Positions 18,069 through 26,559 of a DNA stretch of 64,000 bases are shown here, one piece after another (within the stretch, counting starts at the first letter, position 1; every line of letters begins with the position of its first letter). Origin of the DNA: Candidatus Saccharimonadota bacterium (GTDB lineage Bacteria > Patescibacteriota > Saccharimonadia > Saccharimonadales > Saccharimonadaceae); NCBI GenBank assembly GCA_027312225.1, contig DAICXK010000002.1, positions 52,190 to 116,189 of the forward strand, in the 5' to 3' direction. Made by a program: the position numbers and the translations under genes. The notes beneath the pieces are model-generated. The model searched no databases. It had not been told where the DNA came from and saw nothing but the letters and a program-made list of their open reading frames with translations.

Positions 18069-19139
18069 ATGCAACCACTAAAAAAACGGGTCGAATCCCT
18101 ACAAATCGCTCTGCGTGCGGCAACAAAGCAGCTACGGCTTGATGAGAAGGTCGGACAGCTGGCGGCGCTCGAAGAGGAGATATCGGCACCCGAAATATGG
18201 AATAATCCTCGGTACGCGCAGGAAAAGACCCAGGCACATGCGGCATTGGCGGCTATGGTGACTCCGTGGCAGACGATTACAGTACAAGTGAATGATATTC
18301 TTGAGTTGATGGAACTGGGGGACGACAGCCTCCTTGCAGAGTTTGAAGGACAGGTTACAGCACTTGAGGCCGAGTTTGCCGAACGTCAAAAAGAATTGAT
18401 GTTTGACGGTCCGTATGATGATCATAATGCTATTATTCGGCTGAGTGCAGGCGTCGGTGGCACTGATGCTCAGGATTGGACGGAGATGCTGGAGCGCATG
18501 TACCTGCGCTGGGCAGAAAAAACAGGCATGCAGACAAGTGTTGTCGAGCGCTCTACCGGTGAAGAGGCGGGTATAAAATCCAGTGTCATTGAGGTCGTGG
18601 GACCATACGCATACGGCAAGTTACGCAGCGAACATGGTGTGCACCGACTAGTCCGACTGAGCCCGTTTAATAGTGATAACCTTCGCCAGACTAGCTTTGC
18701 CTTGGTTGAGATATTACCGCAAATCGATGCACCTGATGAGGTGGTGATTGACGATAAAGACCTGAAAGTAGACGTCTATCGCAGTGGTGGCCATGGGGGG
18801 CAGTCGGTCAATACGACTGATAGTGCTGTGCGTGTCACGCACTTGCCAACTGGGATCGTCGTCGCGATTCAGAACGAGCGCAGCCAAATCCAGAACAAAG
18901 AGACGGCGATGAAAATTCTCCGCAGCAAGCTGGCACAGCTACAGCTCGAGCAACACGCCGAGACGCTGGGCGACCTTCAGGCCGGTGAGAGTGCTAATTG
19001 GGGTAGTCAGATCCGTAACTATGTGTTGCATCCGTACCAAATGGTCAAGGATACGCGCACAAAGTTTGAAAGCAAGGACACCTCAGGGGTGCTTGATGGC
19101 AAGATCGATGGCTTTATTGAAGCCTTTTTACAACAATAG
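18069..19139 (+). CDS. prfB: Peptide chain release factor 2
   Basis: A 356-residue class I release factor. The GGQ catalytic loop is in SGGHGGQSVNTTDSAV and the codon-recognition tripeptide is SPF (LSPFNSDNLRQ), the RF2 signature for UAA and UGA. The frame is continuous, so the programmed +1 frameshift of many prfB genes is absent. Its presence shows that UGA is read as stop in this organism, unlike the Gracilibacteria and Absconditabacteria (SR1), which read UGA as glycine. ATG 18069 lies three bases after the murL stop. Confidence 0.95.
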   Translation: MQPLKKRVESLQIALRAATKQLRLDEKVGQLAALEEEISAPEIWNNPRYAQEKTQAHAALAAMVTPWQTITVQVNDILELMELGDDSLLAEFEGQVTALEAEFAERQKELMFDGPYDDHNAIIRLSAGVGGTDAQDWTEMLERMYLRWAEKTGMQTSVVERSTGEEAGIKSSVIEVVGPYAYGKLRSEHGVHRLVRLSPFNSDNLRQTSFALVEILPQIDAPDEVVIDDKDLKVDVYRSGGHGGQSVNTTDSAVRVTHLPTGIVVAIQNERSQIQNKETAMKILRSKLAQLQLEQHAETLGDLQAGESANWGSQIRNYVLHPYQMVKDTRTKFESKDTSGVLDGKIDGFIEAFLQQ

Positions 19140-19212
19140 CGGTGCGCTTCCTGTATTTATCAATACTGTTGTGGTTAAATAAAGGAAGTAAGTAATAAGA
19201 GTAGGGAAGAGT

Positions 19213-20124
19213 ATGAATCCACAACAACCTGATAACCCACAAGTACCCGTCGGGCCAACGCCTCCAGAGCAGCCAACCGTAACACCTGGCGTACCTGTAC
19301 CAGAATCACAGCCATTACCAGCCGTTGAACCGCAGCCATCTGTTGCTCCTGAAACGGCCACACCGGTACCAGTAGCTGAACCTCAGGTAGCACCAGCATC
19401 ACCAGTAGATCCTGTTCAGCCGATTGCGCCACAGCCATTTCCGCCGTCCCCAGCAGCCCAAGACGAAGGGGCGGTGCCGCCACGGCAGCCACCGGTTGGT
19501 GGTCCTGCGGTTTTTGGCACTGGGCCAGCACCTGCACCAGCAAAGAATAATAACAAGCTAATTACTCTTATTGTGGCAGCTGTCGGTGGCCTTGTTGCTA
19601 TTGGCCTGATTGTCTGGGTATTATTTGCATTTGTCTTCAACTCGATTGCGCTCGAATCCTACAAGGGTGATAATTACTCTGTTCTTGTCCCAAAAGAGTA
19701 TGAAAAGGAAGAATCGGCCTCATCTGTTGCCTTTAAAGAGCCAGATGCCGACTCTGACGAGCAATCTCAAATGATGGTCACATCAATTCCTATTAAGGAT
19801 GCCTTGACAGTGATGAGCAGGGCCGACATGGTCAAACTTTATGACGATGCATTCAGCGAGGATAATCTGACAGATTCTTCGGGATTCTCAAGCAGTAATG
19901 CTATTGCGAATTTTACCAAAGATGAGACGGAGTACCAAGGATTTGACGCTCGAAAGATTACCTTTGATGTCGAAAAAGACGGCAAGCGGTCTGGTTCTGG
20001 TCACATCCTAGTAGTGTTTGGTGATGAAGCGTTTTATGCTGTTGTGGTAGCTGCTCATACAAGCGACCCTGCACTGGAAAGGGCTGCCGGTAAGATCCTT
20101 AACTCACTCGAAATTGACGAATAA
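19213..20124 (+). CDS. Proline-rich membrane-anchored surface protein
   Basis: A 303-residue protein with three parts: a proline-, glutamine- and valine-rich N-terminus (1-110), one membrane helix (about 115-143, LITLIVAAVGGLVAIGLIV) and an outer domain of ~160 residues with alternating strands and helices. There is no cleavable signal peptide or lipobox, so the proline-rich part should be cytoplasmic and the outer domain exposed. The outer part resembles PsbP/DUF1795-like folds only loosely. It precedes ftsE but that gene has its own promoter. Proteins of similar layout occur at 35249 and 47377. Confidence 0.7.
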   Translation: MNPQQPDNPQVPVGPTPPEQPTVTPGVPVPESQPLPAVEPQPSVAPETATPVPVAEPQVAPASPVDPVQPIAPQPFPPSPAAQDEGAVPPRQPPVGGPAVFGTGPAPAPAKNNNKLITLIVAAVGGLVAIGLIVWVLFAFVFNSIALESYKGDNYSVLVPKEYEKEESASSVAFKEPDADSDEQSQMMVTSIPIKDALTVMSRADMVKLYDDAFSEDNLTDSSGFSSSNAIANFTKDETEYQGFDARKITFDVEKDGKRSGSGHILVVFGDEAFYAVVVAAHTSDPALERAAGKILNSLEIDE

Positions 20125-20147
20125 TCTCTATCCGATAACACCGCTTG

Positions 20148-20156
20148 TGCTATACT
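20148..20156 (+). promoter_or_regulatory. Extended -10 promoter of ftsEX
   Basis: TGCTATACT at 20148-20156, eight bases before ATG 20165. Transcription should start about two bases before the start codon, leaving a near-leaderless ftsE mRNA. No -35 with normal spacing is seen. Confidence 0.6.
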
Positions 20157-20164
20157 GATAGTAT

Positions 20165-20851
20165 ATGATTCTTCTTGATCGTGTCACAAAAACCTATAAA
20201 AGATCTCCGGGGCAACCTGCGATTAATCGCATCAGCTTGTTCGTGGAGCCAAAAGAGTTTGTGATTCTGGTTGGTACAAGTGGTGCGGGTAAATCAACGC
20301 TCCTGAAGCTCCTCACGCGCGAGGAAAAGCCAGACAGCGGTAAGATTGTTGTTGGTGGCATCGATTATGATACCCTGCGTGATAAGCATATCCCGCTGCT
20401 CAGGCGCAAGATTGGCGTGGTGTTCCAAGATTTTAAACTATTACCGCAACGAACGGTGTTCGAGAACATCGCGTTCGCGCTTGAAATTGCAGGCATGACG
20501 AATCGTGAGATTAAGAACACAGTTCCTAAGGTGATTGAACTTGTAGGGTTGAAAGGCAAGGAAAAGAACTTTCCTCATCAGCTATCCGGCGGTGAGCGTC
20601 AGCGCGTTGCAATTGCCCGTGCCATTGTTCGTCAACCAAAGATTCTGATTGCCGACGAGCCGACAGGAAACCTTGATCCAAAGCACAGTTGGGACATTGT
20701 CCGATTGCTTGAGAAGATTAACAAATATGGCACGACAGTTCTTTTAACGACGCATAACGTTGATATTGTCAATAAACTGAAACGCCGTGTGATTACGCTT
20801 GAAAAGGGTAAGATTACGAGCGATCAGGCCCAGGGGAGTTATCGGCAATGA
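20165..20851 (+). CDS. ftsE: Cell division ATP-binding protein FtsE
   Basis: A 228-residue ABC ATPase with Walker A GTSGAGKST (37-45), Q-loop VVFQDFKLL, signature LSGGERQR, Walker B ILIADEPTGNLDP and the switch histidine in LTTHNVD. These match FtsE, which pairs with FtsX at the septum and drives a peptidoglycan hydrolase outside the membrane. The stop codon overlaps the ftsX start, and a coiled-coil/CHAP hydrolase follows. Length is normal. Confidence 0.95.
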   Translation: MILLDRVTKTYKRSPGQPAINRISLFVEPKEFVILVGTSGAGKSTLLKLLTREEKPDSGKIVVGGIDYDTLRDKHIPLLRRKIGVVFQDFKLLPQRTVFENIAFALEIAGMTNREIKNTVPKVIELVGLKGKEKNFPHQLSGGERQRVAIARAIVRQPKILIADEPTGNLDPKHSWDIVRLLEKINKYGTTVLLTTHNVDIVNKLKRRVITLEKGKITSDQAQGSYRQ

Positions 20852-21828
20852 GCAAGCGCAAAGTAGATTCCAAGACGTTTGCCCAGCAACGCCGTCGTCG
20901 ACGCCGGTTTTTGACCTTTGTCCGTATGGTCAGGTATGGTGTTAATAACTTCAGCCGTAATGCGTGGCTTACGATTGCAGCAACAGCGGTGATGACTATT
21001 ACGCTGCTCATTATCTTTACCACGTTTGCAGCACGTGACGTGCTAACAAACACCGTTAATTCGATTCGCGACAAGGTTGATATGACCATTTACATTGAAT
21101 CTGACGCCAAAGAGCAAGCTGTACGTGACGTAGCCGATGACGTCCGGGCGCTGGGCAGTGTTGTTTCGGTATCTATCGTAACCCCAGACGAAGCGCGCAC
21201 GCAGTTTATCGAAGACAATAAAGCCGACGCCACAACTCTCAATTCACTGAACAATTCAGATCCAGATTTCCCGTGGCGCCTCCGCATAAAGGTGCGAGAC
21301 ATCAATGATACGAGCGGATTGCAGCAATTCGTTGAAGAGGATAAAGGGCTAAAAGAGGTGATTGATGAATCGCAACCCCCTTCATTTGCAGGGCCACAGC
21401 GCACAGCAATCGAGCGTATTGGTGGGTGGGTGAGTTTTGCCGACAAGGCAGGTATCGTCGCAGGGTCAGTATTTGTTGCAATATCATCTCTGATTATTTT
21501 CAATACGATTCGTATGGCGATATTTAACCGGCGTGAAGAGATCCAAATGATGAAACTGATTGGCGCAGAGCGTTCGTTCATCCGTGGGCCATTTGTTGTC
21601 GAAGCAATTGTGTACGGATTCATTGCGGCAATTATGGCCACAGGTATTGGAGTGGGTGGGCTCTACGCAGCCCAGGACACATTGAGTAATAACGGTATTG
21701 CGATTGCAGGCACGGTCAATACGGTCATTATCTACCTGCCATTTGTCTTGCTGGCGATGATAGTTATCGGTGCGATCATTGGAGTGGTCTCATCACTGCT
21801 CGCTACGCGTCGCTATTTGAAGATATAA
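20848..21828 (+). CDS. ftsX: Cell division protein FtsX
   Basis: A 326-residue membrane protein with a short basic cytoplasmic N-terminus, a first helix at about 38-60, an extracytoplasmic loop of ~130 residues and three C-terminal helices. The order is typical of FtsX. The outer loop is the part that contacts the hydrolase partner. It overlaps ftsE by four bases. The next gene encodes a CHAP hydrolase with a long coiled coil, as expected for an FtsEX-controlled enzyme. Confidence 0.93.
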   Translation: MSKRKVDSKTFAQQRRRRRRFLTFVRMVRYGVNNFSRNAWLTIAATAVMTITLLIIFTTFAARDVLTNTVNSIRDKVDMTIYIESDAKEQAVRDVADDVRALGSVVSVSIVTPDEARTQFIEDNKADATTLNSLNNSDPDFPWRLRIKVRDINDTSGLQQFVEEDKGLKEVIDESQPPSFAGPQRTAIERIGGWVSFADKAGIVAGSVFVAISSLIIFNTIRMAIFNRREEIQMMKLIGAERSFIRGPFVVEAIVYGFIAAIMATGIGVGGLYAAQDTLSNNGIAIAGTVNTVIIYLPFVLLAMIVIGAIIGVVSSLLATRRYLKI

Positions 21829-21829
21829 A

Positions 21830-21859
21830 TTGACAGTAGCATCATGCTTATGCTATGCT
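21830..21859 (+). promoter_or_regulatory. Promoter of the CHAP hydrolase gene
   Basis: TTGACA at 21830-21835, an 18-base spacer and TATGCT at 21854-21859 with extended TG at 21851. ATG 21868 is eight bases after the -10, so the mRNA should be leaderless or nearly so. This is the only perfect -35 hexamer I found in the window. Confidence 0.75.
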
Positions 21860-21867
21860 TAGTATAT

Positions 21868-23079
21868 ATGATGAAACTGCGTTCCGCCACACCAGCTTCT
21901 GACCTCTCCTTCTTGGGCCGAGTGCTCATTGTCTCCTCTGTTATTATCATGGCAGTTGCTGTGCCGGTACAGCTGTTCACGACAAAGCCCGTGAGCGCCG
22001 ATGAGTTTGATGACAAGATCCGGGCTCTTAATGAAAATATTGCAAATTACCGCAATCAGGCGAACACGCTTCGTCAACAGGCAGACACGCTTCAGAATGT
22101 TGTCAACCAATTGTCTGCGGACAAGGCTGCTATCCAGCTAGAAGTAAACCGTAACCAGTTGCGACATGATCAGTTAGTGGCTGAAATTACCGCCCTACAA
22201 AAGCGTATCGACGAAAACCGCAGGGTTTCAGGTGACTTGATTGTAAAAAGCAGCCTTAGCGATGACGTTCCCCTTGTCGTCCGCCTTGCTGCTAGCGAGA
22301 ACTTGGCTGATTATATAGATGGCGAGGCAAGCCGTATTTCGGTGCGTGACACGATTGTACAGAAGACCGAAGAGAGCAATCGACTTAAGAAGCAGCTTGA
22401 GACAAAAAAGACTGAAGTAAAACGAGTACTTGACGAGCAAAAACTCAAACGTGACGAATTGGCCTCTAAAGAAGCTCAGCAGGCGGACATATTGGCTCAA
22501 ACTCGAGGTGATGAAGCGGAATACCAGAAGATGATTAAGGATAGTGAGGGGCAAATTGCTGGTTTTAGAAAAATGCAAGAGGAGTTGCAGCGACTTCGCC
22601 AGCAGGGTGTAGGTGGCGGTAAGTATATCACGGTTGGGGGTAGCGGCGGTTATCCTTGGGCGAATGTTGGCTATCCGTGCTGGTCGGCAGGCTGTGGGGA
22701 TCCTTGGCAGCTCTATTACAGGGAATGCGTCAGTTACGTTGCATGGCGTCTATCAAATCAGGGTTATGGCGTAACAGGTTTTAGTGGTCAAGGTCATGCC
22801 TATCAGTGGCCTTCAGCGACTTATAAGTGGAGATATCTTGCGAATCCTATTATTGTTAATCAGAGTTCGTCGCCCGCAAAAGGCAATGCTGCAGTATTGC
22901 CAGCAGGCGTCAATGGTGCTGCATGGACTGGTCACGTGATGTACGTAGAAGAAGTTTACGGAAATGGCGCAATCCTAGTCAGTGAGTATAACTGGGATGG
23001 TCGGGGGACTTATAGCCAGCGCGAGCTCCAGCCTCACGAGTATAACGGTGCGATATTTCTTACGTTTCCTCGTCGCTAG
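21868..23079 (+). CDS. PcsB/CwlO-like peptidoglycan hydrolase with CHAP domain
   Basis: A 403-residue exported protein. The membrane or signal segment is at about 18-38 (VLIVSSVIIMAVAVPVQLF) and ends in VSADE, a plausible signal-peptidase site. A coiled coil spans about 45-250. A Gly-rich linker leads to a CHAP domain (about 265-400) with the catalytic cysteine in RECVSYVAW and the histidine in GHVMYVEEV. This is the layout of PcsB, the streptococcal hydrolase that FtsEX activates by moving its coiled coil. It follows ftsEX directly. ATG 21868 (or 21871) is preferred to the ATG at 21844, which lies upstream of the -10 element. Confidence 0.85.
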   Translation: MMKLRSATPASDLSFLGRVLIVSSVIIMAVAVPVQLFTTKPVSADEFDDKIRALNENIANYRNQANTLRQQADTLQNVVNQLSADKAAIQLEVNRNQLRHDQLVAEITALQKRIDENRRVSGDLIVKSSLSDDVPLVVRLAASENLADYIDGEASRISVRDTIVQKTEESNRLKKQLETKKTEVKRVLDEQKLKRDELASKEAQQADILAQTRGDEAEYQKMIKDSEGQIAGFRKMQEELQRLRQQGVGGGKYITVGGSGGYPWANVGYPCWSAGCGDPWQLYYRECVSYVAWRLSNQGYGVTGFSGQGHAYQWPSATYKWRYLANPIIVNQSSSPAKGNAAVLPAGVNGAAWTGHVMYVEEVYGNGAILVSEYNWDGRGTYSQRELQPHEYNGAIFLTFPRR

Positions 23080-23099
23080 CGTAATATGACAGATTGACG

Positions 23100-23130
23100 T
23101 ATACTAGAGAGAGCTAATAAAGAGAGGGGT
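23100..23130 (+). promoter_or_regulatory. -10 element and ribosome site of the S41 protease gene
   Basis: TATACT at 23100-23105 and a purine-rich AGAGAGGGG at 23121-23129 before the GTG start at 23138. TTGACG directly before the -10 is too close to serve as its -35. Confidence 0.5.
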
Positions 23131-23137
23131 ACAGGGC

Positions 23138-24364
23138 GTGTCGTCAGACGTGACTACGAGGGGTGAGGCAGGAAAAGTAGAGAGACAAAAGCATGGCATT
23201 GACCCAATACTATTCTTTTTGTCATTAACTGCAGTGCTTGCGATTGGATTTGTGGCAGGCATGTACCGTGTCCAGGTATTTGCGGGCCTTGCGTCAGCTT
23301 TTGGCATACCAACATCAAGTAAGACGCTCAATACTGACCTCTTGCAGCAGACCTATCGACAGCTTGACGCAAACTTCGACGGCGAGCTAGACGAAAATGC
23401 CCTGATTAACGGCTCGATACGCGGCATGGTAGAGGCGGCCGGTGATGATTACACGACGTTCCTTGATGCCAACGAGGCAGCACGTATGAATAGTGATCTT
23501 GAAGGCTCGATTGGTGGAGGTATCGGTGCGCAGGTGGGCGTTCGCGATGATACGATTACACTCGTGAAGATACTTGCGGATACTCCAGCAGAGAAGGCGG
23601 GACTACGGGCAGGTGATAAGGTGGTCACCATCAACAACGAGACAACCGAAGGTTTTACGACCGAACAAGCGGTTGAGCGTATTCGTGGCGAGATAGGGAC
23701 AACCGTTAAACTCCGTATCGAGCGCGATACGGAGGCGATGGAGTTTTCTATTACGAGGGCAGAGATATCGGTCGATAGCGTGACAAGCGAGATCAAGGAT
23801 GGCATCGGTATTTTGACCATCACTCGGTTCGACCAAGAGACGGGTCGTCTGGCGCGTGCAGCCGCCGAATCATTCAAGGAGGCCGGTGTGACGGGCGTTG
23901 TGCTTGATATGAGAGGTAATCCGGGTGGATACCTATCAGCGGCACAGGATGTCTCGGGTATTTGGCTGAGTAATAAAATTGTTGTCGTGGAAAAAGCAAA
24001 TGGCACGGTGATTGATGAGCTCCGTTCACGGCGCAACGCCGTGCTCGACGGTATGCCGACAGTCGTTCTCGTTGATGGCAATTCAGCGAGCGCCAGTGAA
24101 ATCGTAGCGGGTGCCCTTCACGACCACAAGGCAGCGACACTGGTCGGTGAGACGACATATGGCAAAGGCACTGTGCAGCGGCTTATCACGTTGACTGATG
24201 GGGCAGTCCTCAAGGTAACAGTCGCAAGGTGGTTTACACCTAATGGATTGAACCTGTCCAAGGTGGGCATCAAGCCTGGCTACGCAGTCACATTAACCGA
24301 AGAAGATATGCGTAATAATAACGACCGTCAGATGACTGCCGCCATAGAGCTGCTGCAAAAGTAA
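23138..24364 (+). CDS. ctpA: C-terminal processing protease (S41, CtpA type)
   Basis: A 408-residue protein starting at GTG 23138. One membrane helix (about 25-48) anchors it; a PDZ domain (about 125-205, with AGLRAGDKVVTINNE) and an S41 catalytic domain follow. The serine-lysine pair is visible: Ser318 in SASASEI and Lys343 in YGKGTVQ, 25 residues apart as in Prc/Tsp. It probably trims or degrades exported proteins at the cell surface, perhaps the neighbouring hydrolase, which is a known CtpA role in other bacteria. That link is inferred from position. Confidence 0.92.
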   Translation: MSSDVTTRGEAGKVERQKHGIDPILFFLSLTAVLAIGFVAGMYRVQVFAGLASAFGIPTSSKTLNTDLLQQTYRQLDANFDGELDENALINGSIRGMVEAAGDDYTTFLDANEAARMNSDLEGSIGGGIGAQVGVRDDTITLVKILADTPAEKAGLRAGDKVVTINNETTEGFTTEQAVERIRGEIGTTVKLRIERDTEAMEFSITRAEISVDSVTSEIKDGIGILTITRFDQETGRLARAAAESFKEAGVTGVVLDMRGNPGGYLSAAQDVSGIWLSNKIVVVEKANGTVIDELRSRRNAVLDGMPTVVLVDGNSASASEIVAGALHDHKAATLVGETTYGKGTVQRLITLTDGAVLKVTVARWFTPNGLNLSKVGIKPGYAVTLTEEDMRNNNDRQMTAAIELLQK

Positions 24365-24407
24365 ACCGCTTGTGCTGGCAGTAAGGGTGTAGTAGTATAG
24401 AGGTAAT

Positions 24408-24788
24408 ATGGATACGAAAAAGCGAATTTTATTGGTAGAAGATGATGTTGCACTGTCTGCGGTATATAAATCACGCCTTGAACTTGAAGGATTTGACACT
24501 CGAGAGGTCAATAACGGAGAGGATGCACTGTCATCGGCGCTTGAATACAAGCCAGATTTGATTGTTCTTGATGCGATGATGCCAAAGATTAGTGGCTTTG
24601 ATGTGTTGGATATCTTGCGCAACACCCCAGAGACGGGCAATATCAAAATCGTTATGCTTACTGCGCTGAGTCAGCCTAAGGATAAAGAGCGTGCCGAAAA
24701 TCTTGGTGTTGATGACTATCTTGTAAAATCGCAGGTGGTTATTGGCGATGTTGTTGAGCGCGTTAAATTCCACCTAGGTATCGGGTAA
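24408..24788 (+). CDS. Single-domain response regulator
   Basis: A 126-residue receiver domain with no output domain. The acidic pocket is EDD at 11-13, the phosphorylated Asp is D55 (LIVLDAMMPK), the conserved Thr/Ser is in MLTALS and the Lys is in DDYLVKS. Such proteins act through protein contacts. No histidine kinase is adjacent; the one kinase in the window is at 35959 and has its own receiver partner. A weak promoter (TTGTGC 24370-24375, TAGTAT 24393-24398) lies just before the start, leaving little or no leader. Confidence 0.88.
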   Translation: MDTKKRILLVEDDVALSAVYKSRLELEGFDTREVNNGEDALSSALEYKPDLIVLDAMMPKISGFDVLDILRNTPETGNIKIVMLTALSQPKDKERAENLGVDDYLVKSQVVIGDVVERVKFHLGIG

Positions 24789-24812
24789 TAGTTTATTTAT
24801 TTGACATATGTA

Positions 24813-24844
24813 TCAACTCGTTGCATACGGGTTGATTTTTTATT
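24813..24844 (+). terminator. Intrinsic terminator after the response regulator gene
   Basis: TCAACTCG at 24813-24820 pairs with CGGGTTGA at 24828-24835 (one G-T wobble), loop of 7, followed by TTTTTTATT. The -35 element of the next gene overlaps its 3' arm. Confidence 0.8.
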
Positions 24845-24860
24845 CCGTTTATGCTATAAT
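24832..24860 (+). promoter_or_regulatory. Promoter of the gene at 24871
   Basis: TTGATT at 24832-24837, a 17-base spacer and extended -10 TGCTATAAT at 24852-24860. ATG 24871 is ten bases after the -10, which leaves a leader of only about four bases. Confidence 0.75.
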
Positions 24861-24870
24861 GAAAGTATAA

Positions 24871-26046
24871 ATGGCAGAAAAACTAACATTCCACCAGATA
24901 TCTGAACAACATGACAACGACCCGACTATTGAGCCGACAGTACTCCTTCAGCGGTCAAATGGCGAGATTCAGACGGCTCGTTTGACGACGCGACAAGATG
25001 AGCGAGGTCGCTATTATGCCGCATTTACTGATATCGAAAATGGTGCACCGGTTGATAAGCTGAAGCCACTGTCACGTGAAGTGCTGTCAGATGAATATCA
25101 AGCGGGATTAGCTGAAGAGCTAGCCGATGCTTTGATCCACGATGAGGTGCTCGAGGATACAGCCGAGCGTCCCCGCGTTCCTGATGAAATCATACACGAG
25201 GCCGGTGAGGCAGCGCTTGAGCTTGCAGGTATCGAGGAGCCGAGCCAAGCCCATCGTGAAGCAGAAGAGGCGGTTGAGAAGAGCGATAACGCCGAGACAG
25301 ACACCGCAGAGATAGTGCAATCTGCTAAGGTTGAATATACAGCGCAGACCCATGCGATTATTGAAGACATGAAGACTGAGATTGGAACAATGCTTGGTCG
25401 TATGTCACGCGACCTTGAAGAGGCTGATGAGCAGATTAATGTAGTACAACGAGTGTTGGTTGATGAAGCCGATCAACTGACGCAGCTGGTAGCTGGTATC
25501 GAAAGTGGTAATATGCCACCAGTGCAGGCCATGAGGTATATTGAAAACACACAGCAGACGCTGTATGGCATGCGTAATCGCCTTGAGGGTGCTCGGGAAG
25601 TGTCGTCAAATATAGTTCGTGGTGGGCGTGCCGAGGCGGCAGGAGACTCCTTTGCAACGACGGCAAACGTGTTGGCGGATCGTGATAAAGGATTTCATGA
25701 TTTTGTGCGCGATCAGAACGATGGCGTGACACCTCCTGAGGTCGCACATCTCTCAACCGATGAAGTCCGTTCAGATATGCAACGTGTTCGAGGTATGATT
25801 GATGAGGCAATGCCTGAGGTCGCGCGTGCGAATTCCTCGCTAGAGGAAGCCGGTGAGCAGCTTATGAGGACACTGCGCAGTCTCGATGGGTTTGTTGCTT
25901 CACGGGGTGCCTATGGTATTGAGGATCTTCAGCGGGCTGCGGCTGTACTGCGCTCTATCGATGTATCTCGTTCTGGACTTAATGGAGCGGCTGAACTGAT
26001 TGAAGACGCACGGAGAAAGCTGCAAACTATTGAGTCGGTACAATAA
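24871..26046 (+). CDS. Unknown acidic helical protein
   Basis: A 391-residue, Glu/Ala-rich soluble protein. The first ~75 residues contain beta-like stretches (VLLQRSNGEIQTARL), while residues ~110-390 are almost wholly helical with heptad-like stretches that could form coiled coils. There is no membrane segment, cysteine motif or recognisable catalytic site. It has a strong promoter and a strong bidirectional terminator, so it is a single-gene unit and probably well expressed. Function unknown. Confidence 0.6.
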   Translation: MAEKLTFHQISEQHDNDPTIEPTVLLQRSNGEIQTARLTTRQDERGRYYAAFTDIENGAPVDKLKPLSREVLSDEYQAGLAEELADALIHDEVLEDTAERPRVPDEIIHEAGEAALELAGIEEPSQAHREAEEAVEKSDNAETDTAEIVQSAKVEYTAQTHAIIEDMKTEIGTMLGRMSRDLEEADEQINVVQRVLVDEADQLTQLVAGIESGNMPPVQAMRYIENTQQTLYGMRNRLEGAREVSSNIVRGGRAEAAGDSFATTANVLADRDKGFHDFVRDQNDGVTPPEVAHLSTDEVRSDMQRVRGMIDEAMPEVARANSSLEEAGEQLMRTLRSLDGFVASRGAYGIEDLQRAAAVLRSIDVSRSGLNGAAELIEDARRKLQTIESVQ

Positions 26047-26079
26047 AAATACCCCCGTGAGATCGGGGGTATTTTTATT
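26042..26079. terminator. Bidirectional intrinsic terminator
   Basis: A perfect 16-base stem (26042-26057 with 26064-26079) around a 6-base loop. The GC-rich top (CCCCCG) and A/T-rich base give a run of T on both strands, so it can stop both the unknown gene at 24871 and the convergent rpmA. Confidence 0.9.
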
Positions 26080-26088
26080 GGATCATGA

Positions 26089-26361
26089 TTACTTAACGAT
26101 AACTTGTGTGCGAGGCACGGTCTTGCCAGTGAAGGTGCTCTTGCGAACCTTTGTAAACTCAACGATACCGTCTTTTTCGGCATGAATCGTAAAGTTCTTG
26201 CTCATGTAGGTTCCGGGGCCGGCAACTTTTGTGCTACCAGTCTGACGTACAAGTACTTCACCTGCGTTTACTTTTTGGCCGCCAAAGCGTTTCACGCCAA
26301 GGCGAGCGCCTGCGTTGTTGTGGATGTTCTTACTTGAACCACCAGCTTTCACTTTTGACAT
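26089..26361 (-). CDS. rpmA: 50S ribosomal protein L27
   Basis: A 90-residue L27 with the hallmark KAGGSSKN start, GVKRFGGQKVNAGEVLVRQTG and the C-terminal strand pattern ending in TQVIVK. The N-terminus reaches toward the peptidyl-transferase centre. There is no N-terminal extension of the Firmicutes type that needs cleavage. rplU (L21), its usual neighbour, is not next to it. AAGGAG lies eight bases before the ATG and a good promoter sits at 26400-26428. Confidence 0.96.
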   Translation of the reverse strand: MSKVKAGGSSKNIHNNAGARLGVKRFGGQKVNAGEVLVRQTGSTKVAGPGTYMSKNFTIHAEKDGIVEFTKVRKSTFTGKTVPRTQVIVK

Positions 26362-26399
26362 GGGGCAAACTCCTTAATGTTGCTAATTCAATCTGTCTA

Positions 26400-26428
26400 A
26401 TTGTACTAAAAAGTATCAAAATGGTCAA
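26400..26428 (-). promoter_or_regulatory. Promoter of rpmA
   Basis: On the minus strand TTGACC (26423-26428) and TACAAT (26400-26405) are separated by exactly 17 bases. The transcript would start near 26393 with a ~32-base leader that contains the Shine-Dalgarno sequence. Confidence 0.8.
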
Positions 26429-26462
26429 GACTTCGTTGTAAAATTGTGTCAATTATGCAAAA

Positions 26463-26478
26463 TGTGAACTAGCTCACA
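26463..26478. promoter_or_regulatory. CRP-type operator upstream of nrdD
   Basis: TGTGAACTAGCTCACA is a perfect TGTGA-N6-TCACA palindrome, the E. coli CRP consensus. It lies 82 bases before the nrdD start and near position -40 to -48 of the likely nrdD transcript start. The last gene of the same operon encodes a Crp-family protein whose recognition helix contains RETVSR, nearly the RETVGR that reads TGTGA in CRP. Confidence 0.8.
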
Positions 26479-26500
26479 TACGCAAAAAATAAAACTGTAT

Positions 26501-26516
26501 ACGCTATATATAGCGT
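26501..26516. promoter_or_regulatory. NrdR-like box 1
   Basis: The core CTATATATAG (26504-26513) fits the NrdR core CWATATATWG exactly, and the full 16-mer matches the usual consensus at 14 positions. It overlaps the probable -10/start region of nrdD, a position suited to repression. Confidence 0.7.
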
Positions 26517-26532
26517 AAGGGTAGAAACAAAC

Positions 26533-26548
26533 GCACAATATATAAAAA
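26533..26548. promoter_or_regulatory. NrdR-like box 2
   Basis: The core CAATATATAA (26536-26545) differs from the NrdR core only at the last base. It starts exactly 32 bases after box 1, the three-turn spacing typical of paired NrdR boxes. It is weaker than box 1 and is supported mainly by that spacing. Confidence 0.55.
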
Positions 26549-26559
26549 AGGGGAGAGTT

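Noticed and set aside
18069..19139. UGA read as glycine, as in some CPR lineages
   Set aside because: RF2 is intact with an SPF tripeptide and genes such as murD end at TGA.
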